Assembly: GCA_902362595.1 (NCBI GenBank) | Contig: CABIXF010000016.1 | Location: 16,119 to 80,118 of the forward strand | From: Bacteroidaceae bacterium | GTDB lineage: Bacteria > Bacteroidota > Bacteroidia > Bacteroidales > Bacteroidaceae | Direction of reading: 5' to 3' | DNA length: 64,000 nucleotides | In this document: positions 47,637 to 56,347 of the stretch, piece after piece | Numbering within the stretch: position 1 is the stretch's first letter | Layout of the letters: every line of letters begins with the position of its first letter | Translations under genes and position numbers: made by a program | Notes under the pieces: model-generated | The model's database searches: none | What the model saw: the letters and a program-made list of their open reading frames with translations, nothing else | What the model was told of the DNA's origin: nothing

Positions 47637-49574
47637 TTAAAATTGTTCGCCCTTATATTCTACATAAGAGCTAACTTCCTTCTTATTCACCGGAACCAAA
47701 CGCAAAGCCGCCCCTCCTCTAGGAAGCAGACGAAATGTAATCACATCTTTACACGGCACAAGCACATACGAACATTTTACATGGGTTTTCGTTTTTACCT
47801 CATCACCTCCATCTGTGTAAATCGATGCCAAGTAGTTTTGATCCTTATCCAAAAATGAGCAGTCCAACTTTTCCAAAGACCCTTCATTATTGGTCAGCAT
47901 GCCCACAAACCATTCCTTTCCACGTCGACGAGCTATAGTTACATTTTTTCCCGGCATTCCGTCCAATACATGTGATTCATCAAACACGGTCTGTAGATTT
48001 TCAAACCATTCTATTTCTGGTTCTCCTTCATATAAATCAGGCTTGTCATACCAAAAAATAGTCATCAATGGACTATAAAACACCAACGAAGCAGCCAACT
48101 GATGAGCATGCGTATTTTTTAATCGCTTGTCATAGTAACAAATAGTATAGTCTGCCGCTCCATTAATCATACGAGTAAACGGAAGAATGGTACTGTGTGT
48201 CGCATCCGGAAATTCTTCATTGCCCAATATACCTTCCTGAGTCAGTAAATTAGGATACGTCCGGCTGAATCCGGAAGGACGAAACTCATCATGAATGTTC
48301 ATCATCAGTTTATTATCAGCGGCCCAACGTACCATTTCATGCAACCAGGTAGCCCAACGATGACTTGCATATTGCACAAACCCCGATTTTACTCCTACAA
48401 TGCCCCATTGATGAAGCAGAGGAAACAGTTCCTTCATTTGCTTTTGTAATGCATGCTGATTGACATACAACCAAATTCCAATTCCTTTTTTCTTTCCGTA
48501 TGCCACTACTTTCGGCATATCCAGTTTTGACACTACCTTTGTAGCATCCCCATCATGTGAGGTACAAGGCATATACCATTGCCAATCAAAAAGCATATAC
48601 GGAATACGATGAGCTGCACAAAAATCAATAGTTTTCAATGCCTGTGCCGTAGTCAACGTGGTCTCCCGCATGATTTTTCCCGGTTTAATCCAATCCGTAT
48701 CTTTTATTTCGCAAGGAGGATTCAAGTTCTCAATAATATAATTGTGCTCCAGCAGCTCTCCCGGTTTATCCGCCGCCATGATTACCTTCCATGGTGTTGC
48801 ATAATAAGTAACAATATCCACCGGACTATACATCACAGAAGTCAATGTATGCCGTTTTTCTGGCGAAGCCTGAAATTTAGTCAAGCACCAGTCATCCACA
48901 TCCGCATCGGTTAGTGCGGTCCAGACTCCGTTTGGTAATTCCAATGTCAAGGCACGTTCCACAGGCTTCTTAATGGCATCCACGTCTAAATATTCAAATG
49001 GAGCCTGTGCCCATTGTTCCGTCCAGGCCATTGTTCCTGCCGGAAAAGTATATTCGGTCAAATCACCTACTACCTTATGAAAGATAGCCTTCGGATGCTC
49101 CGGGAAATAATAACGAAAAGCGATTCCTTCATCATAGGCCCTCACCTCCACATTCAGACGATAATTCGAACCATCCTTTTTAGACAAATATAGCGTACCC
49201 CACTTGTAATTGTCACGAACCAAACTACGTTCCCCATACAATGGTGTCCATGTTGTATCATGGCTGCCATAAGCCACTGAATCCACTTCCAAATTATCCA
49301 TCCAGCATTGGGGTTGTTTCAACGCGCGCACTCCAAGTGCCATTTCCCACACCCGATTATCCAGTTGCAGACCTGCCTGCGATTCCTTTATCACCTGCTT
49401 CCCATTATAATTCACCTCATAGCACAACTCATTTGCTCCAGAAGCAGATTTTGTTTCATAAAATCTCACATGATGTGTACCTTTTGGAGAAGACAAATCC
49501 AATTCAATTGGTTCTGCCATACACATCACAGCTCCAAAGACCCATAATCCCGGTATCAAATACTTATATTTCAT
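47637..49574 (-). CDS. GH97 family glycosidase
   Basis: The 645-residue protein has a signal peptide (about 20 residues), the GH97 N-terminal beta-sandwich (to about 275), the (beta/alpha)8 barrel and a C-terminal sandwich. The position of the Asp nucleophile in retaining GH97 enzymes reads GVKSGF (G398), so that residue is missing; acidic D429/E430 (NIHDEFRPSG) and E447 (TQEGILGNE) are present. This is closer to the inverting alpha-glucosidase type. The substrate is unknown. It is upstream of GH43 by 128 bases, and array C lies in its 5' region. Confidence 0.9.
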   Translation of the reverse strand: MKYKYLIPGLWVFGAVMCMAEPIELDLSSPKGTHHVRFYETKSASGANELCYEVNYNGKQVIKESQAGLQLDNRVWEMALGVRALKQPQCWMDNLEVDSVAYGSHDTTWTPLYGERSLVRDNYKWGTLYLSKKDGSNYRLNVEVRAYDEGIAFRYYFPEHPKAIFHKVVGDLTEYTFPAGTMAWTEQWAQAPFEYLDVDAIKKPVERALTLELPNGVWTALTDADVDDWCLTKFQASPEKRHTLTSVMYSPVDIVTYYATPWKVIMAADKPGELLEHNYIIENLNPPCEIKDTDWIKPGKIMRETTLTTAQALKTIDFCAAHRIPYMLFDWQWYMPCTSHDGDATKVVSKLDMPKVVAYGKKKGIGIWLYVNQHALQKQMKELFPLLHQWGIVGVKSGFVQYASHRWATWLHEMVRWAADNKLMMNIHDEFRPSGFSRTYPNLLTQEGILGNEEFPDATHSTILPFTRMINGAADYTICYYDKRLKNTHAHQLAASLVFYSPLMTIFWYDKPDLYEGEPEIEWFENLQTVFDESHVLDGMPGKNVTIARRRGKEWFVGMLTNNEGSLEKLDCSFLDKDQNYLASIYTDGGDEVKTKTHVKCSYVLVPCKDVITFRLLPRGGAALRLVPVNKKEVSSYVEYKGEQF

Positions 49575-49663
49575 ATTCTTTCTTATTGTTTTCTATAAAA
49601 TACGAACCACACGACCCAAACACTCAAATCTGATGAAACTTTCTTTGCTAATTTTGGATAAAA

Positions 49664-49767
49664 AAACGCTTAGGCGTTTAAGACAAAACGCTTAGACGTT
49701 TCAACCAAAACGTTTAGGCGTTTGAGACAAAACGCTTAGGCGTTCAATCGCAAACGTTTAGACGTTT
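49664..49767. repeat. Array C: five 16-bp palindromes at exact 22-bp period
   Basis: Units start at 49664, 49686, 49708, 49730 and 49752. The unit AAACGCTTAGGCGTTT is the reverse complement of the main unit of array B; variants are AAACGCTTAGACGTTT, AAACGTTTAGGCGTTT, AAACGCTTAGGCGTTC and AAACGTTTAGACGTTT. The spacers are 6 bases and differ (aagaca, caacca, gagaca, aatcgc). The array lies in the 339-base gap between GH97 and cydB. The rest of that gap holds the cydAB terminator. Confidence 0.92.
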
Positions 49768-49842
49768 TGGCCCCCACCTTCACAAGTCGTCAGAAAGGCA
49801 TTATAAAGTGACAAAAATCTTCTCCATTCTCATCTTAACTCC

Positions 49843-49886
49843 ACAAAAAACAACCGCCCACCGGTTTTAAAACCAGGGGCGGTCAT
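49843..49886 (-). terminator. Intrinsic terminator after cydB
   Basis: ACCGCCC (49853-49859) and GGGCGGT (49877-49883) with an inner GGTTTTAAAACC palindrome; on the minus strand TTGTTTTTT follows. Confidence 0.88.
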
Positions 49887-49913
49887 CGTAAAAATTAATA
49901 AGAAAAAACAATA

Positions 49914-51065
49914 TCAATAGCTATGCTCGTCTTCTTTTATTTCTTCCATGGTCAGCGGCTTGCGGTCGATAGCCCGCCATGCATAGATGATATAAGCCAG
50001 TACAAACGGAACCAAGATAGACACATAGGCCATGGTTTTCAGGGTAAACTGGCTGGAGCAGCTGTTGGCAATGGTCAGTGAACTCTGCAAGTCGGCAGTA
50101 GACGGATAATAAGCCGTATGATTATAACCAGCCACCAGCAACAAGGCCAGCACCGTCAGCACGGTACCGATTCCGGCAAACCAGATGCCGCGGGTATAGG
50201 TCTTGCAGAAAATACTCTTGCCGATTCCATACAACACACCCACTACTCCTATCAGGAACAGGATGAGCAGATAAGGCATTTCTATCAGATTATGGAAATA
50301 CTTGAACGGTTCCATCACAATCAGTCCGTTGTCCGGGTTCACCGCAAAGCCGTCTTTCAACAACGTACGAATGACAAACGCCAGGAAGAAGACCAGGAAA
50401 GGCACTACATCCGCAATCAGCTGCCGGCGGAAACGAGCATTCAGTTCCTCGTGACGGATATTGTTGATGAAATACAGATTACCCAACAAACGAGCAAGGA
50501 ACAGCACGGAAAATCCCAGAATCAAATTCCAAGGGTCGCCAAAAGCATCCAATCCATGCCAGCCGTTTCCCCAATGACTGATGACCGGCATCATCTCATC
50601 GGTCAGATTACCCTTACTTACTACGAAATTGGAGCCGTTGAAGAAAGTAGCCACAGCCGCACCCAGCAACAGCGGGCCGACCACTCCGTTCAACACCAAA
50701 AAGAACTGATAAGTACGCTTGCCCAGCCAGTTTCCCAGTTTCGACTGAAACTCATAAGACACCGCCTGCAGCACAAAGCTGAAAAGGATAATCATCCACA
50801 GCCAGTAAGCCCCTCCAAAACTGGTGCTGTAGAACAAAGGGAAAGAAGCAAAGAAAGCTCCTCCAAAAGTGACCAGAGTTGTGAAGGTAAATTCCCATTT
50901 ACGCCCTGTGGAGTTCACAAGCAAAGTACGTTCGTCTTCTGTACGTCCCAGGCAATACAGCAAAGAGTTTCCTCCCTGCACAAACAGCAGAAACACCAGC
51001 AATGCACCCAGCAAAGAAACCAGAAACCACCAGTAATGCTGCAAGAATATATAAGTTGAATCCAT
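49914..51065 (-). CDS. cydB: Cytochrome bd oxidase subunit II
   Basis: The 383-residue protein has about nine hydrophobic segments and matches CydB, with QHYWWFLVSLLGALLVFLLF at the start and LILGFSVLFLARLLGN in the middle. With CydA it forms the quinol-oxidising oxygen reductase of the inner membrane, used by Bacteroides for oxygen scavenging at nanomolar levels. It lies 34 bases after cydA and ends at a strong terminator. Confidence 0.95.
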   Translation of the reverse strand: MDSTYIFLQHYWWFLVSLLGALLVFLLFVQGGNSLLYCLGRTEDERTLLVNSTGRKWEFTFTTLVTFGGAFFASFPLFYSTSFGGAYWLWMIILFSFVLQAVSYEFQSKLGNWLGKRTYQFFLVLNGVVGPLLLGAAVATFFNGSNFVVSKGNLTDEMMPVISHWGNGWHGLDAFGDPWNLILGFSVLFLARLLGNLYFINNIRHEELNARFRRQLIADVVPFLVFFLAFVIRTLLKDGFAVNPDNGLIVMEPFKYFHNLIEMPYLLILFLIGVVGVLYGIGKSIFCKTYTRGIWFAGIGTVLTVLALLLVAGYNHTAYYPSTADLQSSLTIANSCSSQFTLKTMAYVSILVPFVLAYIIYAWRAIDRKPLTMEEIKEDEHSY

Positions 51066-51099
51066 ATTTTTTCGGTTTTAAGATAATGTATCGGTTAGT

Positions 51100-52596
51100 T
51101 TATTTCTCGTCCGGTCCTTTGCGGATAGCTTTCACCATAATACCGATTTCCGCAATCAGCAGCACGGTAAACATCACAAGGAAAATAAAGAAAGTGGTCT
51201 GTACGGAACCCGTTTCCAGTTTCGACACGGCTGCATTGACGGGCAGCATGTCCTGAATGGTCCAAGGCTGGCGGCCCATCTCGGCCACAATCCATCCGGC
51301 CTGACTGGCAATGTAAGCCAACGGGATGCTCCACAAGGCAATCCAGTGCAACCAGTTCAGCTTGGCCAACTGTTTTTTCCAGACCAGTACCAGGATAACC
51401 AGGAAAAACAAAATGAAATACATACCCAGACCCACCATCACACGGAACGACCAGAACAGCAGTCCTACATGCGGAACCAGTGCGTCTTTGTCCTGAATAT
51501 ATCCGTAACCGAAATAAGGCATATACTCATCCAACGCGCTGCGGGCAATCTGCATAGCCGACTCGTCGCCTTGCTGTTTGGCTCTGCGAAAATCAGCCAA
51601 TGCCGTAATAGCCTTCTTTCCGTTGGCTATCTTCTCCTCCGCAGAAAGTGCGGTAGAACCGTCCGGAAGCGTATAGCCACCGTTCTGCAAATCATTAATA
51701 CCCGGCACATAGCCCGAAGTGCTGTGTGTAGCCAGGAAGGAAAGCATTTCCGGAATCTTAATGGCACCGACCACCGTAAGTGGCTCGTGCGTGCCTCCAT
51801 CATATAGCGCCTCCATGGCAGCCAGTTTCATAGGCTGCACCTGTGCCACCTGATAAGCCGATTTGTCGCCCGTTCCAGCCGTTACCAGTGCCGCAAACAG
51901 TCCGACCGCTGCAGCCACCTTCATGCTGGCCAATGCAAATTCTTTTTCACGCTTGCGAATCAGATACCAGGCACTTATACCGATAACAAAAGCAGCACCT
52001 ACCATCCAGCTGCTCAATACGGTATGGAAGAACTTCACCACTGCCACCGGAGAGAAAGCCACCGACATAAAGTCGACCATCTCATTACGCATGGTTTCCG
52101 GATTGAATTCCATTCCCACAGGATACTGCATCCAGGAATTAGCCACTAGAATCCACCAGGCAGAAATTGTAGCTCCCAACCCAGTCAACCAAGTGGAAGC
52201 CAGGTGGAACCCCTTGCTCACCTTGTGCCAGCCGAAGAACATGACGGCCACAAAAGTGGCTTCCATAAAGAAGGCCAAAATACCTTCAATGGCCAGCGGA
52301 GCTCCGAAGATGTCGCCCACAAACCAGGAATAATTACTCCAGTTGGTACCGAACTGGAACTCCAGAATCAAACCTGTAGCCACACCAATGGCGAAATTGA
52401 TTCCAAAAAGTTTCATCCAGAACTTTGCCGTACGCTTCCAGAATTCATTTCCGGAACGCACATACAGTGTTTCCATAGTTGCCATAATCACGGCCAAGCC
52501 CAATGTCAGTGGCACAAACAACCAATGGTAAATGGCCGTCAAGGCAAACTGTGCCCTCGACCAGTCAATCATCGAAGTGTCGATTGTTTCAAGCAT
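51100..52596 (-). CDS. cydA: Cytochrome bd oxidase subunit I
   Basis: The 498-residue protein has the CydA features: SRAQFALTAIYHWLFVPLTLGL (with a haem-ligand His in the first segment), the GRQPW motif (EMGRQPWTIQ), and an insert around 260-330 corresponding to the quinol-binding Q-loop. It holds the haems b558, b595 and d. The operon DUF4492-cydA-cydB is typical of Bacteroidetes and Campylobacterota. Confidence 0.96.
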   Translation of the reverse strand: MLETIDTSMIDWSRAQFALTAIYHWLFVPLTLGLAVIMATMETLYVRSGNEFWKRTAKFWMKLFGINFAIGVATGLILEFQFGTNWSNYSWFVGDIFGAPLAIEGILAFFMEATFVAVMFFGWHKVSKGFHLASTWLTGLGATISAWWILVANSWMQYPVGMEFNPETMRNEMVDFMSVAFSPVAVVKFFHTVLSSWMVGAAFVIGISAWYLIRKREKEFALASMKVAAAVGLFAALVTAGTGDKSAYQVAQVQPMKLAAMEALYDGGTHEPLTVVGAIKIPEMLSFLATHSTSGYVPGINDLQNGGYTLPDGSTALSAEEKIANGKKAITALADFRRAKQQGDESAMQIARSALDEYMPYFGYGYIQDKDALVPHVGLLFWSFRVMVGLGMYFILFFLVILVLVWKKQLAKLNWLHWIALWSIPLAYIASQAGWIVAEMGRQPWTIQDMLPVNAAVSKLETGSVQTTFFIFLVMFTVLLIAEIGIMVKAIRKGPDEK

Positions 52597-52634
52597 AAAA
52601 AATCACTTTATCGGTTAATATTAATAAGGTATAG

Positions 52635-52853
52635 TTATTCTGCCATCCGGTCGGTCAGTTCCACTCCTACATAATCCTGTTTTTCTTCCTCACTCTTTCC
52701 ACTCAGAAACGAAGGGAAGAAAAACAATTTCAGGATAAAGAACATGACAAAAAGCTTTATCAGGATAATGGCCCATAAGGTCCGGCCGATGGTCATCTCC
52801 CGAAAACCGTCACGGTAAAAATAAAAAATTCGAATGATAGTCTTTTTAATCAT
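52635..52853 (-). CDS. DUF4492 small membrane protein upstream of cydA
   Basis: The 72-residue protein has one membrane segment (about 28-50), preceded by IRIFYFYRDGFREMTIGRTLWAIILIK, the conserved DUF4492 pattern. It is regularly found directly upstream of cydA, so it may be an accessory subunit or assembly factor of the bd oxidase; its role is unproven. It is the first gene of the operon, 38 bases before cydA. Confidence 0.85.
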   Translation of the reverse strand: MIKKTIIRIFYFYRDGFREMTIGRTLWAIILIKLFVMFFILKLFFFPSFLSGKSEEEKQDYVGVELTDRMAE

Positions 52854-52941
52854 AATCTAGTTTTATAATGATTACAAAGTAAATGCTTTATCGGGAAAAA
52901 ACAAGAGTTTATCGAGATATTCTGTGGAAAAATCTATCTGT

Positions 52942-52973
52942 TTTGCGCTTCTTTATATAAAGGAATACATTTG
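52942..52973 (+). promoter_or_regulatory. Promoter of the TolC-MacAB operon
   Basis: TTTG (52942-52945) and TACATTTG (52966-52973) are exactly 20 bases apart, a full consensus match, 22 bases before the start codon. Confidence 0.85.
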
Positions 52974-52995
52974 CAATGTAAAAATTCAATGAAAT

Positions 52996-54339
52996 ATGAA
53001 AAAAAGAGAACTCATTTTCTTCGCTGCATTCGCGACTTTCCTGTCGGCGAATGCTCAAGAGAAACAAACCTGGTCGCTTGATGACTGCATAAATTATGCG
53101 CTGGAGAAAAACATCCAGCTACAGCAGAACAAGATTTCCTTACAGGAAAGCGAAGTGGATGTGAAAACAGCAAAGGCCGCACTCTTCCCCAGCCTTTCAT
53201 TCAATACCGGACAGAATCTGGTGAACCGTCCGTATCAGGAAAACAGCGCCACCGTAAGTGGAACGGAAATCATCAGCAGTACCAACAAGACTACCTACAA
53301 CGGCAGTTACAGCTTGTCGGCACAATGGACACTTTGGAACGGCGGACAGCGCCTGAACAACATCAAACAACAAAAGAAAAACCAAGAAATAGCCGAACTG
53401 AGTGTGGCAGAAACCGAGAATACTCTCAAAGAAGAAATCACGAAACTCTTCCTGCAGATTCTTTATGCAGACGAATCGGTTAACATCAACAAAGGAACGC
53501 TGGAAGTGAGTAAAGCCACTTACGAACGTGCCAAGGAACTGTTCAATCAAGGAAGCATTTCAAAAGCCGACCTGGCACAGCTGGAATCACAGGTAGGAAA
53601 TGACGAGTATCAGCTGGTGACTTCCGAAAGTTCACTGAGAAATTACAAGCTTCAGCTGAAACAGATGCTGGAACTGGACGGCACAGCCGAAATGGAACTG
53701 GAACTCCCGGTACTGGATGATGCTAAAGTGATGCAGCTGCTTCCAAACCAGGAAGATGTGTACCAGACAGCACTGGCCAACCGCCCGGAAATCCAAAGCA
53801 GCAAACTGAGCATTGACAATGCCAAGCTGGCCATTTCTTCTGCCAAGAGCGGCTATTTCCCGACCATCAGCCTGTCGGCCTCAACCTCAAGTATGACCAA
53901 CAATTCCAGTCAGAACAACTGGGCACAGCAGATGAAATATGGCTGGAACAACATGATTGGATTGAACATCAGCGTACCGATTTTCAATAACCGCCAAACC
54001 AAAAGTGCGGTAGAAAAAGCACAGTTCCAATACAATTCCTCTTTGCTGAACCTTCAGGACAAACAGAAAGGATTGTACACGGACATCGAGACCATCTGGC
54101 TGGACGCACTGAATGCACAGCAGCAATATGCAGCAGCCGAAGTAAAACTGAAAAGCAGCCAGACCAGCTTCGACATGGTCAACGAACAGTTCAAACTGGG
54201 CATGAAGAATACTGTAGAACTGCTGACAGAAAAAAACAACCTGCTCAGCGCACAGCAGCAGCGGATTCAGGCCAAGTATATGGCGATATTGAACCGCACA
54301 CTACTTGATTTTTACGCAGGAAAAGACATTGAATTATAA
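52996..54339 (+). CDS. TolC-family outer-membrane efflux protein
   Basis: The 447-residue protein has a signal peptide (MKKRELIFFAAFATFLSANA) and two outer-membrane-efflux repeats (about 25-215 and 245-435) rich in long helices, as in TolC (WSLDDCINYALEKNIQLQQNKI; FKLGMKNTVELLTEKNNLL). It forms the outer duct for the MacA-MacB-type exporter encoded directly downstream. Confidence 0.93.
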   Translation: MKKRELIFFAAFATFLSANAQEKQTWSLDDCINYALEKNIQLQQNKISLQESEVDVKTAKAALFPSLSFNTGQNLVNRPYQENSATVSGTEIISSTNKTTYNGSYSLSAQWTLWNGGQRLNNIKQQKKNQEIAELSVAETENTLKEEITKLFLQILYADESVNINKGTLEVSKATYERAKELFNQGSISKADLAQLESQVGNDEYQLVTSESSLRNYKLQLKQMLELDGTAEMELELPVLDDAKVMQLLPNQEDVYQTALANRPEIQSSKLSIDNAKLAISSAKSGYFPTISLSASTSSMTNNSSQNNWAQQMKYGWNNMIGLNISVPIFNNRQTKSAVEKAQFQYNSSLLNLQDKQKGLYTDIETIWLDALNAQQQYAAAEVKLKSSQTSFDMVNEQFKLGMKNTVELLTEKNNLLSAQQQRIQAKYMAILNRTLLDFYAGKDIEL

Positions 54340-54351
54340 TAACCAAACAAT

Positions 54352-55569
54352 ATGAACAAGAAAAAAATAATTATCACAGCTGGCATCGTAATTGTACTGG
54401 CTGTGGCAGGATACTGGATTTTTGGCAAGAAGAGCGCACAAGGCAAAGTAGACTTCGTCACCGAAACAGTAGCAAAAGGCAACATCAGCAATTCCATTAC
54501 AGCTACAGGAACCATTGAACCTGTCACTGAAGTGGAGGTCGGTACACAGGTTTCAGGTATCATCGACAAAATATACGTGGATTACAATTCGGTAGTAAAA
54601 GAAGGGGAAGTGATAGCCGAGATGGATAGAGTGACCCTGCTCAGCGACTTACAGTCAGCGCAAGCTACATACGACGGCGCAAAAGCCGAATACGATTATC
54701 AGAAAAAACTATGCGAGAGAAACAAAAAACTGCATGAAAAGCAACTGATCAGCGAAACTGATTACGAGCAGAGCACATACGATTACGAACGTGCCAAGAG
54801 TACATTCGAACAAAGTCAGGCAGCTCTTTCAAAGGCGGAACGCAACCTTTCTTATGCTACCATCACTTCTCCAATCAACGGTATCGTTACCAGTAAGGAC
54901 GTAGAAGAAGGACAGACCGTGGCCTCCGGTTTCGAAACGCCGACCCTGTTTACCATTGCTGCAGACCTCACCAAGATGCAGGTAGTGGCCGATGTGGACG
55001 AAGCCGATATTGCCGGAGTGAGAGACAGTGCCAGAGTCACGTTTACCGTTGATGCCTATCCGAATGATGTATTCGAAGGACGGGTTCACCAAATCCGACT
55101 GGGAAGCGCCAACAGTAGCAGTTCCAGTAGCACCAGCAGTGAAACAGTTGTCACTTATGAGGTAGTCATTACAGCCGACAATCCGGATTTGAAGTTGAAA
55201 CCGAGACTGACCGCCAATGTGACCATCTACACGGATACACGTGACAATGTGCTCGTGGTTCCCAACAAGGCGTTGCGTTTTACTCCAGAAAAAGAGCTGG
55301 TAGGCAAAAAGACTATTACCGACTGTAAAGGTGAACACAAAGTATGGACCATGGATGCCAACGGATTCACCGCTCACCCGGTTAAAGTCGGTCTGAGCGA
55401 CGGAAGTCATACGGAAATTCTGGAAGGTATCAGTGAAGGAACACCGATTGTCACAGAAACGGTATTGAAAGGATTTGCCGACACCACAGCATCCGAAGCT
55501 TCTGCCGACGGAGAAAGAAGCCCGTTCATGCCAGGCCCTCCGGGAAGTGACAAGAAAAAACAAAAATAA
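54352..55569 (+). CDS. macA: MacA-like periplasmic adaptor (HlyD/RND type)
   Basis: The 405-residue protein has an N-terminal membrane anchor (about 5-22), a lipoyl/biotinyl half-motif (GTIEPVTEVEVGTQVSGIIDK), a helical hairpin (about 95-165), a second lipoyl half, and beta-barrel and membrane-proximal domains. It links the inner-membrane MacB-type transporter to the TolC-type duct. A Ser-rich stretch (NSSSSSSTSSE) interrupts the beta-barrel. It is 12 bases from both neighbours. Confidence 0.92.
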   Translation: MNKKKIIITAGIVIVLAVAGYWIFGKKSAQGKVDFVTETVAKGNISNSITATGTIEPVTEVEVGTQVSGIIDKIYVDYNSVVKEGEVIAEMDRVTLLSDLQSAQATYDGAKAEYDYQKKLCERNKKLHEKQLISETDYEQSTYDYERAKSTFEQSQAALSKAERNLSYATITSPINGIVTSKDVEEGQTVASGFETPTLFTIAADLTKMQVVADVDEADIAGVRDSARVTFTVDAYPNDVFEGRVHQIRLGSANSSSSSSTSSETVVTYEVVITADNPDLKLKPRLTANVTIYTDTRDNVLVVPNKALRFTPEKELVGKKTITDCKGEHKVWTMDANGFTAHPVKVGLSDGSHTEILEGISEGTPIVTETVLKGFADTTASEASADGERSPFMPGPPGSDKKKQK

Positions 55570-55581
55570 GGAGAAACCGTC

Positions 55582-56328
55582 ATGAAAAAGACTGTCATAG
55601 AATTACAAAATATCAAACGGAATTTCCAGGTGGGTGATGAAACAGTACATGCACTGCGCGGCATCTCGTTCAGCATTCAGGAAGGAGAATTTGTGACCAT
55701 CATGGGTACATCTGGTTCCGGTAAGTCCACCCTGCTGAACACACTGGGATGTCTGGACACACCGACCAGCGGGGAATACCTGCTCGACGGGGTATCCGTA
55801 CGCACGATGAGCAAACCACAGAGGGCGGTACTGCGAAACCGGAAAATCGGATTCGTATTCCAGAACTACAACCTGCTGCCCAAAACGACGGCGGTAGAAA
55901 ATGTAGAACTTCCGTTGATGTACAACAGTGCCGTCAGTGCCGCTGAACGCCGCCGTCGGGCCATAGAAGCCCTGACAGCCGTGGGACTGGCCGACCGTCT
56001 GGAACACAAGTCCAACCAGATGTCCGGTGGACAGATGCAGCGCGTGGCCATTGCCCGTGCACTGGTTAACAATCCGGCGGTTATCCTAGCCGATGAAGCG
56101 ACCGGTAACTTGGACACACGTACTTCTTTCGAAATCCTGGTTCTTTTCCAGAAGCTTCATCAGGAAGGACGTACCATCATCTTCGTGACACACAATCCGG
56201 AATTGTCACAATACAGCAGCCGCAACATCCGACTGCGTGACGGACATGTCATTGAAGACGTAACCAACCCCCATATTCTTTCGGCTGCGGAAGCACTGGC
56301 TGCCCTGCCAAAAAACGATGATGATTGA
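55582..56328 (+). CDS. MacB-type ABC transporter ATPase
   Basis: The 248-residue protein has Walker A GTSGSGKST (42-50), signature MSGGQMQRVAIARAL and Walker B VILADEATGNLD, the exact pattern of the MacB/LolD class. The ATPase is separate from the permease here, unlike E. coli MacB, where they are fused. It energises export of antibiotics, peptides or lipoproteins by mechanotransmission. Confidence 0.95.
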   Translation: MKKTVIELQNIKRNFQVGDETVHALRGISFSIQEGEFVTIMGTSGSGKSTLLNTLGCLDTPTSGEYLLDGVSVRTMSKPQRAVLRNRKIGFVFQNYNLLPKTTAVENVELPLMYNSAVSAAERRRRAIEALTAVGLADRLEHKSNQMSGGQMQRVAIARALVNNPAVILADEATGNLDTRTSFEILVLFQKLHQEGRTIIFVTHNPELSQYSSRNIRLRDGHVIEDVTNPHILSAAEALAALPKNDDD

Positions 56329-56347
56329 CAATTTATCAAGATGACTT

